Positions 16,531 to 24,721 of a stretch of DNA of 64,000 nt are shown in pieces. Below the pieces are notes generated by a model. It saw only the letters and a program-made list of their open reading frames with translations, had not been told where the DNA came from and did not search any database. Position 1 is the first letter of the stretch, and each line of letters starts with the position of its first letter. The position numbers and the translations under genes are program-made. Origin of the DNA: G965215145 sp965215145 (lineage in GTDB: Bacteria > Bacteroidota > Rhodothermia > Rhodothermales > JANQRZ01); assembly GCA_965215145.1 (NCBI GenBank), contig OZ244038.1, positions 1,984,001-2,048,000 of the forward strand, written 5' to 3'.

Positions 16531-17133
16531 ATGCGCATCCTCCTCTGTACCCTCGCCTTTGCCCTCGCGGCGCTCACCCCCGTCCAGGCCCAGGAGGCCC
16601 TCGAGATCGGCGCGGCCGTCCCGATGGCGGACCGCCAGATGCCCGCCGCCGAAGGCGACGCCACGTCGCTCGATGCGGTGATGGGGGAGCGTGGTCTGGC
16701 CGTCGTGTTTTGGAGCAACACGTGCCCGTGGGTCGAGCGCTACGAGGACCGCATCGTCGCGCTCGCGCGGGACTACATCCCCGCCGGCGTCGCCTTCGTC
16801 ATCGTGAACTCGAACGATCCCGCCGCCTTCCCCGAGGAGTCCGTCGCGGCCATCCAGCAGCGCGCCGCCGAGCGGGGCTACCCGTTCAGTTACGTGGTCG
16901 ACGAGGGCTCGACGCTCGCCCGCGCGTTCGGCGCCACGCGGACGCCGCAGATCTTCCTGTTCGACACCGGCCGGAGCCTCGTCTACGAGGGGACCGTGGA
17001 CGACAGCCCCTCCGACGCCGCCGAGGTCGAGGAGGAGTACTTCCGCGACGCCCTCGCGAGCCTCGTCGCCGGCGAGCCCGTCGAGGTCCAGAAGACGAAG
17101 GCGTTCGGCTGCACCATCAAGTTCCCCGACTGA
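16531..17133 (+). CDS. exported thioredoxin-family (peroxiredoxin-like) protein
   Basis: 200 residues with a signal peptide ending ...TPVQAQ. The thioredoxin-like core has VVFWSNTCPWVERYEDRIVA and the cis-Pro region ATRTPQIFLFD. Only one Cys (TCPW) is at the active-site position. A second Cys occurs near the C-terminus in AFGCTIKFPD, a conserved tail feature of this Bacteroidota subfamily that could be a resolving Cys. It is predicted to work in the periplasm with the preceding TlpA-like lipoprotein. A peroxiredoxin-like reductase is plausible but not proven. Confidence 0.82.
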   Translation: MRILLCTLAFALAALTPVQAQEALEIGAAVPMADRQMPAAEGDATSLDAVMGERGLAVVFWSNTCPWVERYEDRIVALARDYIPAGVAFVIVNSNDPAAFPEESVAAIQQRAAERGYPFSYVVDEGSTLARAFGATRTPQIFLFDTGRSLVYEGTVDDSPSDAAEVEEEYFRDALASLVAGEPVEVQKTKAFGCTIKFPD

Positions 17134-17155
17134 GCGGACCCCATCCCTCACCGAA

Positions 17156-17187
17156 CCGTAGGGGCGGCCAGCCGGTCGCCCCTACCC
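17156..17187. repeat. family A palindromic repeat
   Basis: Outer arms GTAGGGGCG (17158-17166) and CGCCCCTAC (17177-17185) enclose a loop that can pair further (GCC/GGT). The repeat lies between the thioredoxin gene stop and the RNase D start and could also act as a terminator. Confidence 0.85.
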
Positions 17188-17201
17188 ATTTCCCCCGCTG
17201 C

Positions 17202-18380
17202 ATGATCGATTCCCCGCAGGAGCTCGAAGCCCTCGTCGCCCGCGCCCGCCAGGCCGAGGCCGTCGCCCTCGACACGGAGTTCGTGTGGGAGCGCACGTAC
17301 TACCCCCGCCTCGGCGTCGTCCAGCTCGGCCTCGGCCGCGACGACTCGCACCTCATCGACGCCGCCGCGCTGGATCTCGCCCCGCTCGGTGTGCTCCTCG
17401 CGGACGAGTCGGTGGTGAAGGTGCTCCACGACGCGCAGCAGGACCTCACCATCCTCCGCCGCGCCACCGGCGCGAGCGCGACCAACGTGTTCGACACCCA
17501 GCGCGCCGCCGGCTTCGTCGGCCTCAGCGCGTCGGTCTCGCTCCAGAACCTCATCGAGGAGACCGACGGCCGCCGCCTCCCGAAGGGCGCCACCCGCACC
17601 GACTGGCTCCGCCGCCCCCTCTCGAAGGAGCAGACCGAGTACGCCCTCGACGACGTCCGCTACCTCCTCGACGCCTACCACGACCTCCGCCGCCGCGCCG
17701 CCGAGCTCGGGCGGACCGCGTGGCTGGAGGAGGAGATGGACCGCTACGACGCCGCCGACCTCTACACCGAGGACGACCCGCGCGAGCAGTACGCCCGCGT
17801 GAAGGGCCGCGCCAAGCGGGGGTTCGGGGGGAAGGACTACGCCGTGCTCCGCGAGCTGGCCGCGTGGCGCGAGGCCGAGGCCCGCGAGCGCGACCGCCCG
17901 CGCGGCCACGTCGTCCCGGACGAGGCGCTGGTCGAATTGGCACAGCGGAAGCCGAAGGACGAGGCGAAGCTCCGCCAGATGCGGAAGCTCAGCGAGGCCG
18001 CCCGCAAGCGCCACGCCGACGCGCTGCTCGACGCCGTCGGCCGCGGGCTCGACACGCCGCGCGACGCGTGGCCGCCGAAGCCGAACCGCCCGCCCGAGGA
18101 CCCCACCCTCGCGTCCCGGCTCGACCTCGCCCTCGCGTTCATCCGCGGGCGCGGCCTCCGCGAGGGGCTCGACCCCGCCCTCGTCGGCCCCCGCGCCGAG
18201 GTCGAGCGGCTCGCCGTCCACCGCGACCCCGACCCCGCACGGCACCCGATCCTTCAGGGCTGGCGCCGGGAGTTCGTGGGCAACGACCTCGTGGCGCTCT
18301 TCGCTGGCGAGGCCGCCGTCGCCCTCGACGGCGACGGGACCCCGCGCCTCGTCCCGCTCGGAGCCGAGGCCGCGGCGTGA
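17202..18380 (+). CDS. rnd: ribonuclease D
   Basis: 392 residues from ATG 17202. The DEDDy exonuclease motifs are visible: VALDTEFVWERTYYPRLG (motif I), VKVLHDAQQDLTIL (motif II) and EQTEYALDDVRYLLD (motif III). An HRDC domain follows at about residues 207-290. The enzyme trims the 3' ends of tRNA precursors and other small RNAs in the cytoplasm. It overlaps the next gene by 4 nt (GTGA), so translation is coupled to the acyl-CoA reductase-like gene, an unusual pairing by function. Confidence 0.92.
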   Translation: MIDSPQELEALVARARQAEAVALDTEFVWERTYYPRLGVVQLGLGRDDSHLIDAAALDLAPLGVLLADESVVKVLHDAQQDLTILRRATGASATNVFDTQRAAGFVGLSASVSLQNLIEETDGRRLPKGATRTDWLRRPLSKEQTEYALDDVRYLLDAYHDLRRRAAELGRTAWLEEEMDRYDAADLYTEDDPREQYARVKGRAKRGFGGKDYAVLRELAAWREAEARERDRPRGHVVPDEALVELAQRKPKDEAKLRQMRKLSEAARKRHADALLDAVGRGLDTPRDAWPPKPNRPPEDPTLASRLDLALAFIRGRGLREGLDPALVGPRAEVERLAVHRDPDPARHPILQGWRREFVGNDLVALFAGEAAVALDGDGTPRLVPLGAEAAA

Positions 18381-19420
18381 GCGAGCGCTGGACCGAGGCC
18401 GTCGCCGCCGTGGCCGCGCGGTGGGAGGACCCGGAGCACCCGCCCCGCGCCGAGGCCGCCGCGCAGACGCTCGCGGCGGAGAACACCTTCACCGAGGAGG
18501 GCGTCGCCTTCGTCGTCAACCACGCGATGCACGGGCTCGCGGAGCCGGCGCTGCGGATGTGGATCGGCGACGCTGCGTTTTCGGGTACCGCCGCCGTGCT
18601 GAGCCTCGGGCGCTCGCCGCTGGAGGGGCTGCACGACGCGCTCGCCGCCGTGCTCCTCGGCGGGCGGGCGCGGGTGAGCGTGGTCCCGGCGTCCCCCGCG
18701 CTGCTGCCGGCGTTCTTCGCCGGGGTGCAGGAAGCGGTGGGGGAGAAGAGGGTTGCGTTCGCTCCCCAGCCTGCCGCGTTCGACGGCGCCGATGTGGCTC
18801 TCGGCACGGGCACGCAGGACGAGCACGCGGCGTGGTCCCGCCTCGCCGACCGCCACGGCATCCCCGAAGACCGACGGCTGTTCCGTCCCGTCCGGTTCGG
18901 CGTCGCGGTGATGGACGGGAAAGAGGACCGGGCCGCGCTGAGCGGGCTGGCCGAGGACGTGCTGCTCCACGACGGCGCCGCGCCCCGCAGCGCCCGCCTC
19001 CTCTGGGCGCCCGCCGACCTCTCGCCCGACCCGCTCCTCGACGCCCTCGCCGCCGCGCGCGAGATGCTCCCCGCCCACCCCGCCACCGACGGCCGCCTCG
19101 CCATGCCGGCCGCGTTCCTCAAGGCTGCCAAGCAGTCGCACGCCGTCGGCCCCGGCTTCCTCGTCAGCCGCGGCGACCCCGCCGTGCAGGACGGTGCCCA
19201 CCTCCGCTGGGCCGAGTACGACGCGCTCTCCGAGGTAGCCGGTTGGCTCGCGGAGCACGAAGCCGAGGTCGGCTTCGTCACCACGCGGCCCGCCCTGGCG
19301 GAGGCTCTCCGCGCGGCGAGGTTGCCGGCTGGTATCCCGGTGATCGAGCCCGGCGACGCGCACCGGCCATCGCTGGAGGAGGCGGCAAGCGGCGCCGTAC
19401 CCTTCCTAAGCGCGGGCTAG
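18377..19420 (+). CDS. acyl-CoA reductase-like protein (LuxC family)
   Basis: 347 residues from a GTG that overlaps the RNase D stop. The order of features matches the ~350-aa Bacteroidota members of the LuxC/acyl-CoA reductase family. FTEEGVAFVVNHAMHGLAEP comes near the N-terminus. VALGTGTQDEHAAWSRLAD then precedes a VAVMDGKEDRAALSGLAEDV block and an APRSARLLWAP stretch. LuxC-type enzymes reduce acyl-CoA or acyl-thioesters to aldehydes with NADPH. An aldehyde dehydrogenase gene lies immediately downstream but convergent. The assignment rests on overall resemblance and not on a catalytic motif I can verify. Confidence 0.68.
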   Translation: MSERWTEAVAAVAARWEDPEHPPRAEAAAQTLAAENTFTEEGVAFVVNHAMHGLAEPALRMWIGDAAFSGTAAVLSLGRSPLEGLHDALAAVLLGGRARVSVVPASPALLPAFFAGVQEAVGEKRVAFAPQPAAFDGADVALGTGTQDEHAAWSRLADRHGIPEDRRLFRPVRFGVAVMDGKEDRAALSGLAEDVLLHDGAAPRSARLLWAPADLSPDPLLDALAAAREMLPAHPATDGRLAMPAAFLKAAKQSHAVGPGFLVSRGDPAVQDGAHLRWAEYDALSEVAGWLAEHEAEVGFVTTRPALAEALRAARLPAGIPVIEPGDAHRPSLEEAASGAVPFLSAG

Positions 19421-19488
19421 GTCAGCAACGGAGCGGCCCCGCCAGCCGAAGCCGACGGGGCCGCGCCGCTCGCCCAGATGCGGGGCGC

Positions 19489-21015
19489 TTAATCGTCGTA
19501 GTTGTCGATCTGGGCGCGCTGGAGCGTGCCCGAGAAGTCGACGTAGACGGTCTTCGTCTCGGTGTAGAAGTCGAACACCTCCCAGCCCCCCTCGCGGTGC
19601 CCGTTGCCGGTGGCCTTCACGCCGCCGAACGGCATGTGCGCCTCGGCGCCGATGGTAGGGCCGTTGATGTAGGTGATGCCGGCCTCGACGTCGCGGACGG
19701 CGCGGAAGGCGCGGGCCACGTCGCGGGTGTAGACCGCCGACGAGAGCCCGTACTGCGTCCCGTTCGCCACCTCGATCGCCTCGTCGAACGAGGAGATCTT
19801 GATGACGGCGAGGACGGGGCCGAAGACCTCCTCCTGCGCCAGCCGCATCTCCGGGGTCACGCCGGTGAAGATCGTCGGCTCGAAGAAGTGGCCGTCCGCC
19901 AGCCCGTCGCCCGTGGCGCGCTCGCCGCCGGTGACGAGGGTGGCGCCCTCCTCCTTCGCGATCCCGACGTAGCGCTCCACCTTCTCCAGCCCGTCGGCGT
20001 TGATGAGCGGGCCCATCTCGACGCCGTCGTCGTTGCCGTAGCCGAGGGTCAGCGCCTCGGCCCGGTCCTTCAGCATCCCGACCAGCTCGTCGTGTACGTC
20101 CTCGTGGACGATCAGCCGGCTCGTGGCCGTGCAGCGCTGGCCCGTCGTCCCGAACGCGCCCCAGAGGAGGCCCTCGACGGCGAGGTCGAGGTCGCCGTCC
20201 TCCATCACGATCATCGGGTTCTTCCCGCCCATCTCGAAGCTGAACCGCTTGTGCATCCGCCCGCAGACGGCGCCGATCTTCGAGCCCGTCTCCGAGGAGC
20301 CGGTGAACGTGATGACCTCGACCTCCGGGTGCTCGACCATCGCGCTGCCGACGGCGCCCGCGCCCTGGACGAGGTTGACGACGCCCTCGGGGAAGCCGGC
20401 GTCCACCATCGCCTGGACGAGGAGCATCCCGGAGTGCGGGGCGTCCTCGCTCGGCTTGAACACGACCGTGTTGCCGCAGACGAGGGCGGGGAACATCTTC
20501 CACGTCGGGACGGCCACGGGGAAGTTCCACGCCGTGATCACCCCGACGACGCCGATGGGCTGGCGGACGCTCATGTTGAACTTGTTGTCCATCTCGCTCG
20601 GGACGGTGTGCCCGAACAGCCGGCGCCCCTCGGTGGCGGCGTAGTAGGCGGTGTCGATGGCCTCCTGCACGTCGCCCTTCGTCTCGAAGTGGGGCTTGCC
20701 CATCTCGCGCGTCATCGCGTGGGCCAGCTCGTCCTTCCGCTCGGTGAGGATGTCGCCGAGGCGGCGGAGCACGTCGCCGCGCTTGGGGGCGGGCGTGAGG
20801 CGCCACCCGTCGTAGGCGGCGCGGGCGGCCTGCACGGCGGCGTCCACGTCGTCGGCCGTCGAAGCGGGGAAGCGGCCGATGAGGTCAGAGTTACGAGCGG
20901 GGTTGCGGCTCTCGAACGTCTCGCCGGAGGAGGCGTCGCGCCACTGGCCGCCGACGAGGTTCTGGAAGGTCTGGACGGCGGTCTCGGTGCCGTTCGCGGT
21001 CGCGATCTGGGACAT
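19489..21015 (-). CDS. NAD(P)-dependent aldehyde dehydrogenase
   Basis: 508 residues, full-length ALDH. Cofactor-binding ITAWNFPVAVPTWK and FTGSSETGSKI, the general base Glu261 in FEMGGKNP, and the nucleophile Cys295 in GQRCTATSR are all present. It oxidises an aldehyde to an acid. Closest resemblance is to the aminoadipate-/betaine-semialdehyde type ALDHs of Bacteroidota and Deinococcus-Thermus, but the substrate cannot be fixed. It is divergent from an aminotransferase gene; the two share a 185-bp region that contains a family B palindrome. Confidence 0.92.
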   Translation of the reverse strand: MSQIATANGTETAVQTFQNLVGGQWRDASSGETFESRNPARNSDLIGRFPASTADDVDAAVQAARAAYDGWRLTPAPKRGDVLRRLGDILTERKDELAHAMTREMGKPHFETKGDVQEAIDTAYYAATEGRRLFGHTVPSEMDNKFNMSVRQPIGVVGVITAWNFPVAVPTWKMFPALVCGNTVVFKPSEDAPHSGMLLVQAMVDAGFPEGVVNLVQGAGAVGSAMVEHPEVEVITFTGSSETGSKIGAVCGRMHKRFSFEMGGKNPMIVMEDGDLDLAVEGLLWGAFGTTGQRCTATSRLIVHEDVHDELVGMLKDRAEALTLGYGNDDGVEMGPLINADGLEKVERYVGIAKEEGATLVTGGERATGDGLADGHFFEPTIFTGVTPEMRLAQEEVFGPVLAVIKISSFDEAIEVANGTQYGLSSAVYTRDVARAFRAVRDVEAGITYINGPTIGAEAHMPFGGVKATGNGHREGGWEVFDFYTETKTVYVDFSGTLQRAQIDNYDD

Positions 21016-21030
21016 GGAGGAGGGGGGAAG

Positions 21031-21122
21031 GAGTGCGTAGTTCGGAGTCCGTATTGCGTAGGAAGGCTCACAGCAAGGCGTCGCGGCGAGGCATCCTTAC
21101 GCACTACGAACTACGGATTGCT
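21031..21122. repeat. family B palindromic repeat between divergent genes
   Basis: The left arm begins GAGTGCGTAGTTCGGAGTCC and the right arm runs CCTTACGCACTACGAACTAC, with about 30 nt between. The same words frame the tandem repeat at 53763-53972. It sits in the divergent promoter region of the ALDH and aminotransferase genes. Confidence 0.7.
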
Positions 21123-21200
21123 CCCGCGTAACTTAGCCTCGCCTGCGGGGCCGGTTGGCGCGGTTCCCGTGGAATCCATCGCCCCCTCGCGCCCCCAATT

Positions 21201-22418
21201 ATGGAAACCCTCGCCGCCTCCCCGACCGCCACCGCCGAGCGCCTCGCCGACCGGCTCTCCGAGCGCATCCGCACCGTCCCGCCCTCCGGCATCCGGCGGT
21301 TCTTCGAGATCGCCGCCACGATGGACGAGGTGATCTCGCTCGGCATCGGCGAGCCCGACTTCGTCAGCCCCGCCCCGGTGATCGCGGCGGCGAAGGCGTC
21401 GCTCGACGCGGGCAAGACCGGCTACACGGCGAACCTCGGGCTGATGGACCTCCGCGAGGCCATCGCCGGCGAGATGGACCGGCTCTACGGGGTGACGTAC
21501 AACCCGCAGAACGAGGTCATCGTCACCATCGGCGCGAGCGAGGCTATGACGATCGCCATGCTCGCCCTGCTCGACCCCGGCGACGAGATCCTGATCCCCG
21601 AGCCGTGCTTCGTCAGCTACGGCCCCACGGCCGAGTTCGCGGGCGGCACCGTGGTGTGGGTCCCGACCCGCGCGGAGAACGACTTCCAGGTCACCGCCGA
21701 CGACATCGCCAGCCGCATCACGCCGAAGACGAAGGCGCTCTTCCTCGGCTACCCCAACAACCCCACCGGCGCCGTCCTCCGCCGCGAGACGATGGAGGCC
21801 ATCGCCGAGGTCGTCATCGAGCACGACCTGTTCGTGCTCTCCGACGAGATCTACGACCGGCTCGTCTACGGCGAGGCGTTCCGGCGCGGCCACGTCTCGG
21901 TCCCGAGCCTGGAGGGGATGTGGGAGCGGACGATCCTGCTCGGCGGCTTCTCGAAGGGGTACGCGATGACGGGCTGGCGGATCGGCTACGCCTGCGCGCC
22001 GAAGCCGATCATGGACCAGATGTACAAGGCCCACCAGTACGTGGTGATGAGCGCGCCGACGATGGCGCAGTACGGCGCGCTGGCCGGCATCCGGGAGGCC
22101 CAGGACGACGTGGAGCGGATGCGCGAGGCCTACGACGAGCGCCGCCGCGTGATCGTGGACGGCCTCAATGCCGCCGGCCTCCCGACGTTCGAGCCCGAGG
22201 GCGCCTTCTACTGCTTCCCCGACATCACGTCCACGGGCCTCTCGTCCGAGGACTTCGCGCAGCGGTTGTTGCAGGAGGAGCGCGTCGCCTGCGTCCCCGG
22301 CGACGCGTTCGGGCCGAGCGGGGCGGGGTACCTCCGGTGCTCCTACGCGAACTCGCTGGAGAACGTCACCGAGGCCGTCCGCCGCATCACCCGGTTCGTG
22401 GGGCGCGTGCGGGGGTAG
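21201..22418 (+). CDS. PLP-dependent aminotransferase, class I/II (aspartate aminotransferase fold)
   Basis: 405 residues. Class I features are visible: LGIGEPDFVSP, GYPNNPTGAVL, VLSDEIYDRLVY, and the PLP lysine K252 in GGFSKGYAMTGWR. It probably transfers the amino group of an amino acid to 2-oxoglutarate. The group I-gamma type, common in bacteria without AspC, is likely (aspartate, aromatic or other substrates). It is divergent from the aldehyde dehydrogenase gene. An aminotransferase plus semialdehyde dehydrogenase pair could act in lysine or GABA-type catabolism, but this is inference. Confidence 0.9.
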   Translation: METLAASPTATAERLADRLSERIRTVPPSGIRRFFEIAATMDEVISLGIGEPDFVSPAPVIAAAKASLDAGKTGYTANLGLMDLREAIAGEMDRLYGVTYNPQNEVIVTIGASEAMTIAMLALLDPGDEILIPEPCFVSYGPTAEFAGGTVVWVPTRAENDFQVTADDIASRITPKTKALFLGYPNNPTGAVLRRETMEAIAEVVIEHDLFVLSDEIYDRLVYGEAFRRGHVSVPSLEGMWERTILLGGFSKGYAMTGWRIGYACAPKPIMDQMYKAHQYVVMSAPTMAQYGALAGIREAQDDVERMREAYDERRRVIVDGLNAAGLPTFEPEGAFYCFPDITSTGLSSEDFAQRLLQEERVACVPGDAFGPSGAGYLRCSYANSLENVTEAVRRITRFVGRVRG

Positions 22419-22450
22419 CTCCGACTCGCCCCCCATGTCACCTGCCGCCG

Positions 22451-23674
22451 ATGTACGCCACGACCTGGCTCGACCGCGAGACGTTCACGGCTATCGTGGA
22501 CTACTGCCGTGCGCTCCCCACCTTCGAGGAGCCGGATAGTGAGCAGAAGGAAGAGGAAGTCAAACTCACCTCGTCCGCTGGCCTGCCCGATCTCGGAGGG
22601 TATGCCATAGCCCGTGAAGAGGTGATGGGTCTCACGTTCGCAGGGGCGCTCGACGCCTGCATCCGGCTGTTCGACCTCGGTGTCGAGGGGAGGGTTGATG
22701 AGATCCCGAGCGTCCGCGTGAAACTCAAAGCTGACCCCTCCGCTGAAGATCCCGTCATGGAACTGGCTGCGGAGGTCAGCTACGCATACCGCAGGCGCAG
22801 CATCATACGTAGGGGCAAACGTAAGGGCGAAGTCTTCGCGGCGCATACGGAGCTCAGCGCCGGGACTACGGCCGGCACCCCGGAGCAGGGGCGGGGCGTG
22901 CTCGCGGCTATCATCGGGACGCTTGGCCTCAGTGAGGCCATTCGCGTCGAGGCGGACGAGGATGGCACCTGCCGTCTGGTTTCGCTCGACGAGGGCTTCG
23001 GCGTCGTACACCGGTTCGGTGCAGGAATGCTTGAGCCCAACCCCATCCTCTCCGAGGGGCGGACGGCGGTGAGGATCAGCACGTGTGGGACATGGGTTGT
23101 GGTTCAGCGCCCGGCGCCGGAAGCCCAGCCGCGCGCGCTCAACCTGATCGAAGCGCTCGGGCGGCACAGGGTCTCCGGAGCGATGGCCTTCTATGTCTCA
23201 CGCCGAGACGAGTACGACCGCTTGCGGGGGGCCACGAAGGAGATCAGAGGGAAGTGGCGGGTCTCGTTCACGACCCGGGGGGGATACTCCCTCGCTGACC
23301 TCGCCGACACCCCAGAGCGCATCCCCGACGAGGTGAACAGCCTCAAGGTCGGATGCGACGTGAGCCTCCCGGTCGTCGGTGAGACCCACGTCGGTGTGGA
23401 CGCCGAGCGAGAGCCAGACGGCACCTTCCGTTACCGCCTCCGGTTTTACCCCGACTATGAGCACGGCTACGATCGGCCCGACGTCCGGGAGGTGCGCCCT
23501 TCGGAGACCGAGGAGGGGCGGGGCCTTCCGTTCCTGCGGGAGCTGGAGGACGAGGCGCTCGAAGGGGTCGGGCCGCGAGACCACATGGCCTCGGCCGAGG
23601 ACCTCGCCATGCACGCGCTCTTCCGCCAGTGGGGCGAGGGGCACGACATCATCGACTACGACTACGAGGAGTAA
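22451..23674 (+). CDS. unrecognised 407-residue protein
   Basis: I do not recognise this protein. It starts at ATG 22451 (MYATTWLDRETFTAIVDYCR), 32 nt after the aminotransferase. The N-terminal ~180 residues are mixed alpha/beta with a basic stretch YRRRSIIRRGKRKGEV. The C-terminal half contains FYVSRRDEYDRLRGATKEIR and ends with an acidic tail DIIDYDYEE. There is no signal peptide and no membrane helix. Codon and base use is less GC-biased than in the neighbouring housekeeping genes, consistent with accessory DNA. Next downstream is a DUF433/DUF5615 toxin-antitoxin-like pair. Confidence 0.6.
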   Translation: MYATTWLDRETFTAIVDYCRALPTFEEPDSEQKEEEVKLTSSAGLPDLGGYAIAREEVMGLTFAGALDACIRLFDLGVEGRVDEIPSVRVKLKADPSAEDPVMELAAEVSYAYRRRSIIRRGKRKGEVFAAHTELSAGTTAGTPEQGRGVLAAIIGTLGLSEAIRVEADEDGTCRLVSLDEGFGVVHRFGAGMLEPNPILSEGRTAVRISTCGTWVVVQRPAPEAQPRALNLIEALGRHRVSGAMAFYVSRRDEYDRLRGATKEIRGKWRVSFTTRGGYSLADLADTPERIPDEVNSLKVGCDVSLPVVGETHVGVDAEREPDGTFRYRLRFYPDYEHGYDRPDVREVRPSETEEGRGLPFLRELEDEALEGVGPRDHMASAEDLAMHALFRQWGEGHDIIDYDYEE

Positions 23675-23720
23675 GACTCCCGCTGCCGGAACAAGCGACG
23701 CCGCTAACACTTCCTGCTCC

Positions 23721-23948
23721 ATGAACTGGCGCGAGCATATCACCGTCGATCCTCAGGTCTGTCACGGGAGGGCGTGCATCCGAGGCACGCGGGTCCCTGT
23801 CGCGGTGGTGCTCGACAACCTCGCAGCGGGGCTCTCGACCGAGGAGATTAATCGCAGCTACCCCTCCGTCTCGCCGGAGGCTGTCCGCGCAGCCCTCGCC
23901 TACGCCGCCGACCTCGCGGGCGAGCGCGTCGTCAACGTCCCGGTGTAG
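23721..23948 (+). CDS. DUF433-family antitoxin-like protein
   Basis: 75 residues: REHITVDPQVCHGRACIRGT is the DUF433 signature, followed by RVPVAVVLDNLAAGLSTEEI and a C-terminal helix. DUF433 proteins are small helix-turn-helix-like proteins, found next to DUF5615 PIN-like proteins, and are thought to act as antitoxins and autoregulators. The partner starts 6 nt after its stop. It starts at ATG 23721; 46 nt separate it from the upstream unknown gene. Confidence 0.85.
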   Translation: MNWREHITVDPQVCHGRACIRGTRVPVAVVLDNLAAGLSTEEINRSYPSVSPEAVRAALAYAADLAGERVVNVPV

Positions 23949-23954
23949 CGCTCC

Positions 23955-24317
23955 GTGAGGTTCAAGATCGACGAGAACCTGCCCGCCGAAGCCGCTGAGG
24001 TGTTGCGCGCCGCTGGACACGATGCCGCCACAGTGTTGGAGCAAGAAATGGGGGGTGAGCCCGACCCGGACCTCGCCGCCGTTTGCCGACGGGAGGGGCG
24101 GGTACTCGTCACGCTGGACGTGGGCTTTGCTGATCTGCGTTCGTATCCACCGCAGGAGCAGGCCGGGATCATCGTGCTGAGGCTACGGCGTCAGGACAAG
24201 CCCCACGTCGTCGGGGTGCTGCGCCGCCTCTTGCCACTTCTGGAATCGGAGCCGTTGAGCCGACGCCTCTGGATCATAGACGAAGAACGGGTCCGCGTCA
24301 GAGGCGACAACGACTGA
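23955..24317 (+). CDS. DUF5615 PIN-like toxin candidate
   Basis: 120 residues from GTG 23955. MRFKIDENLPAEAAEVLRAA carries the first conserved Asp/Glu of the PIN-like fold. VLVTLDVGFADLRSYPP supplies the next acidic positions, and IIVLRLRRQ follows the family pattern. DUF5615 proteins are predicted RNases partnered with DUF433. The gene overlaps the next one by 1 nt (TGATG). Toxicity has not been shown for most members. Confidence 0.85.
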   Translation: MRFKIDENLPAEAAEVLRAAGHDAATVLEQEMGGEPDPDLAAVCRREGRVLVTLDVGFADLRSYPPQEQAGIIVLRLRRQDKPHVVGVLRRLLPLLESEPLSRRLWIIDEERVRVRGDND

Positions 24318-24721
24318 TGCTCTCCTTGCGCTTCATCCCTGCTACCCTCATCACGGCTGTGCTGGCGCTGGCACTGCATCTCGGGCTGGGGTGGCCGTGG
24401 GTGCTCCTGGCGGGCGCCGTGGGCGGATACCTCGCGGGCGCGCTGGCCGGCGGGTTCGGGGTGGGGCTGGGCTGGCTCGGGCTGCTGCTCTGGAACCACC
24501 TCGCCCATGCCGACGCGGTGGGGCGGATGACCGACGCCCTCGGCGGGCTGATGGGCGGGCTGCCGGCGTGGGCCGTGCCGGCGATGTCACTTCTGCTCGG
24601 CTTCCTACTCGGCTTCCTCGGCGGGGGGATCGGGCGGCTGCTTCGCGGTCTCCTCGCTCGGGGTGGCGGTCCCGCCCGTTCCGGCGTTACCGCATCACCG
24701 TCACGTACCGGCTCTCGCTAA
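24317..24721 (+). CDS. small membrane protein, 3' end probably disrupted
   Basis: 134 residues with three or four hydrophobic segments (FIPATLITAVLALALHLGLG, WVLLAGAVGGYLAGALAGGF, VPAMSLLLGFLLGFLGGGIG). No family recognised. The last ~25 residues, starting at FLGGGIGRLLRGLL, are nearly repeated by a second reading frame at 26540-26620 (FLSGGSGRLLRGLF...EPARPAVG, stop). The T9SS gene on the opposite strand lies between the two copies. The current C-terminus (SGVTASPSRTGSR) runs into that gene's end, so I think the native tail has been displaced. Confidence 0.5.
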   Translation: MLSLRFIPATLITAVLALALHLGLGWPWVLLAGAVGGYLAGALAGGFGVGLGWLGLLLWNHLAHADAVGRMTDALGGLMGGLPAWAVPAMSLLLGFLLGFLGGGIGRLLRGLLARGGGPARSGVTASPSRTGSR

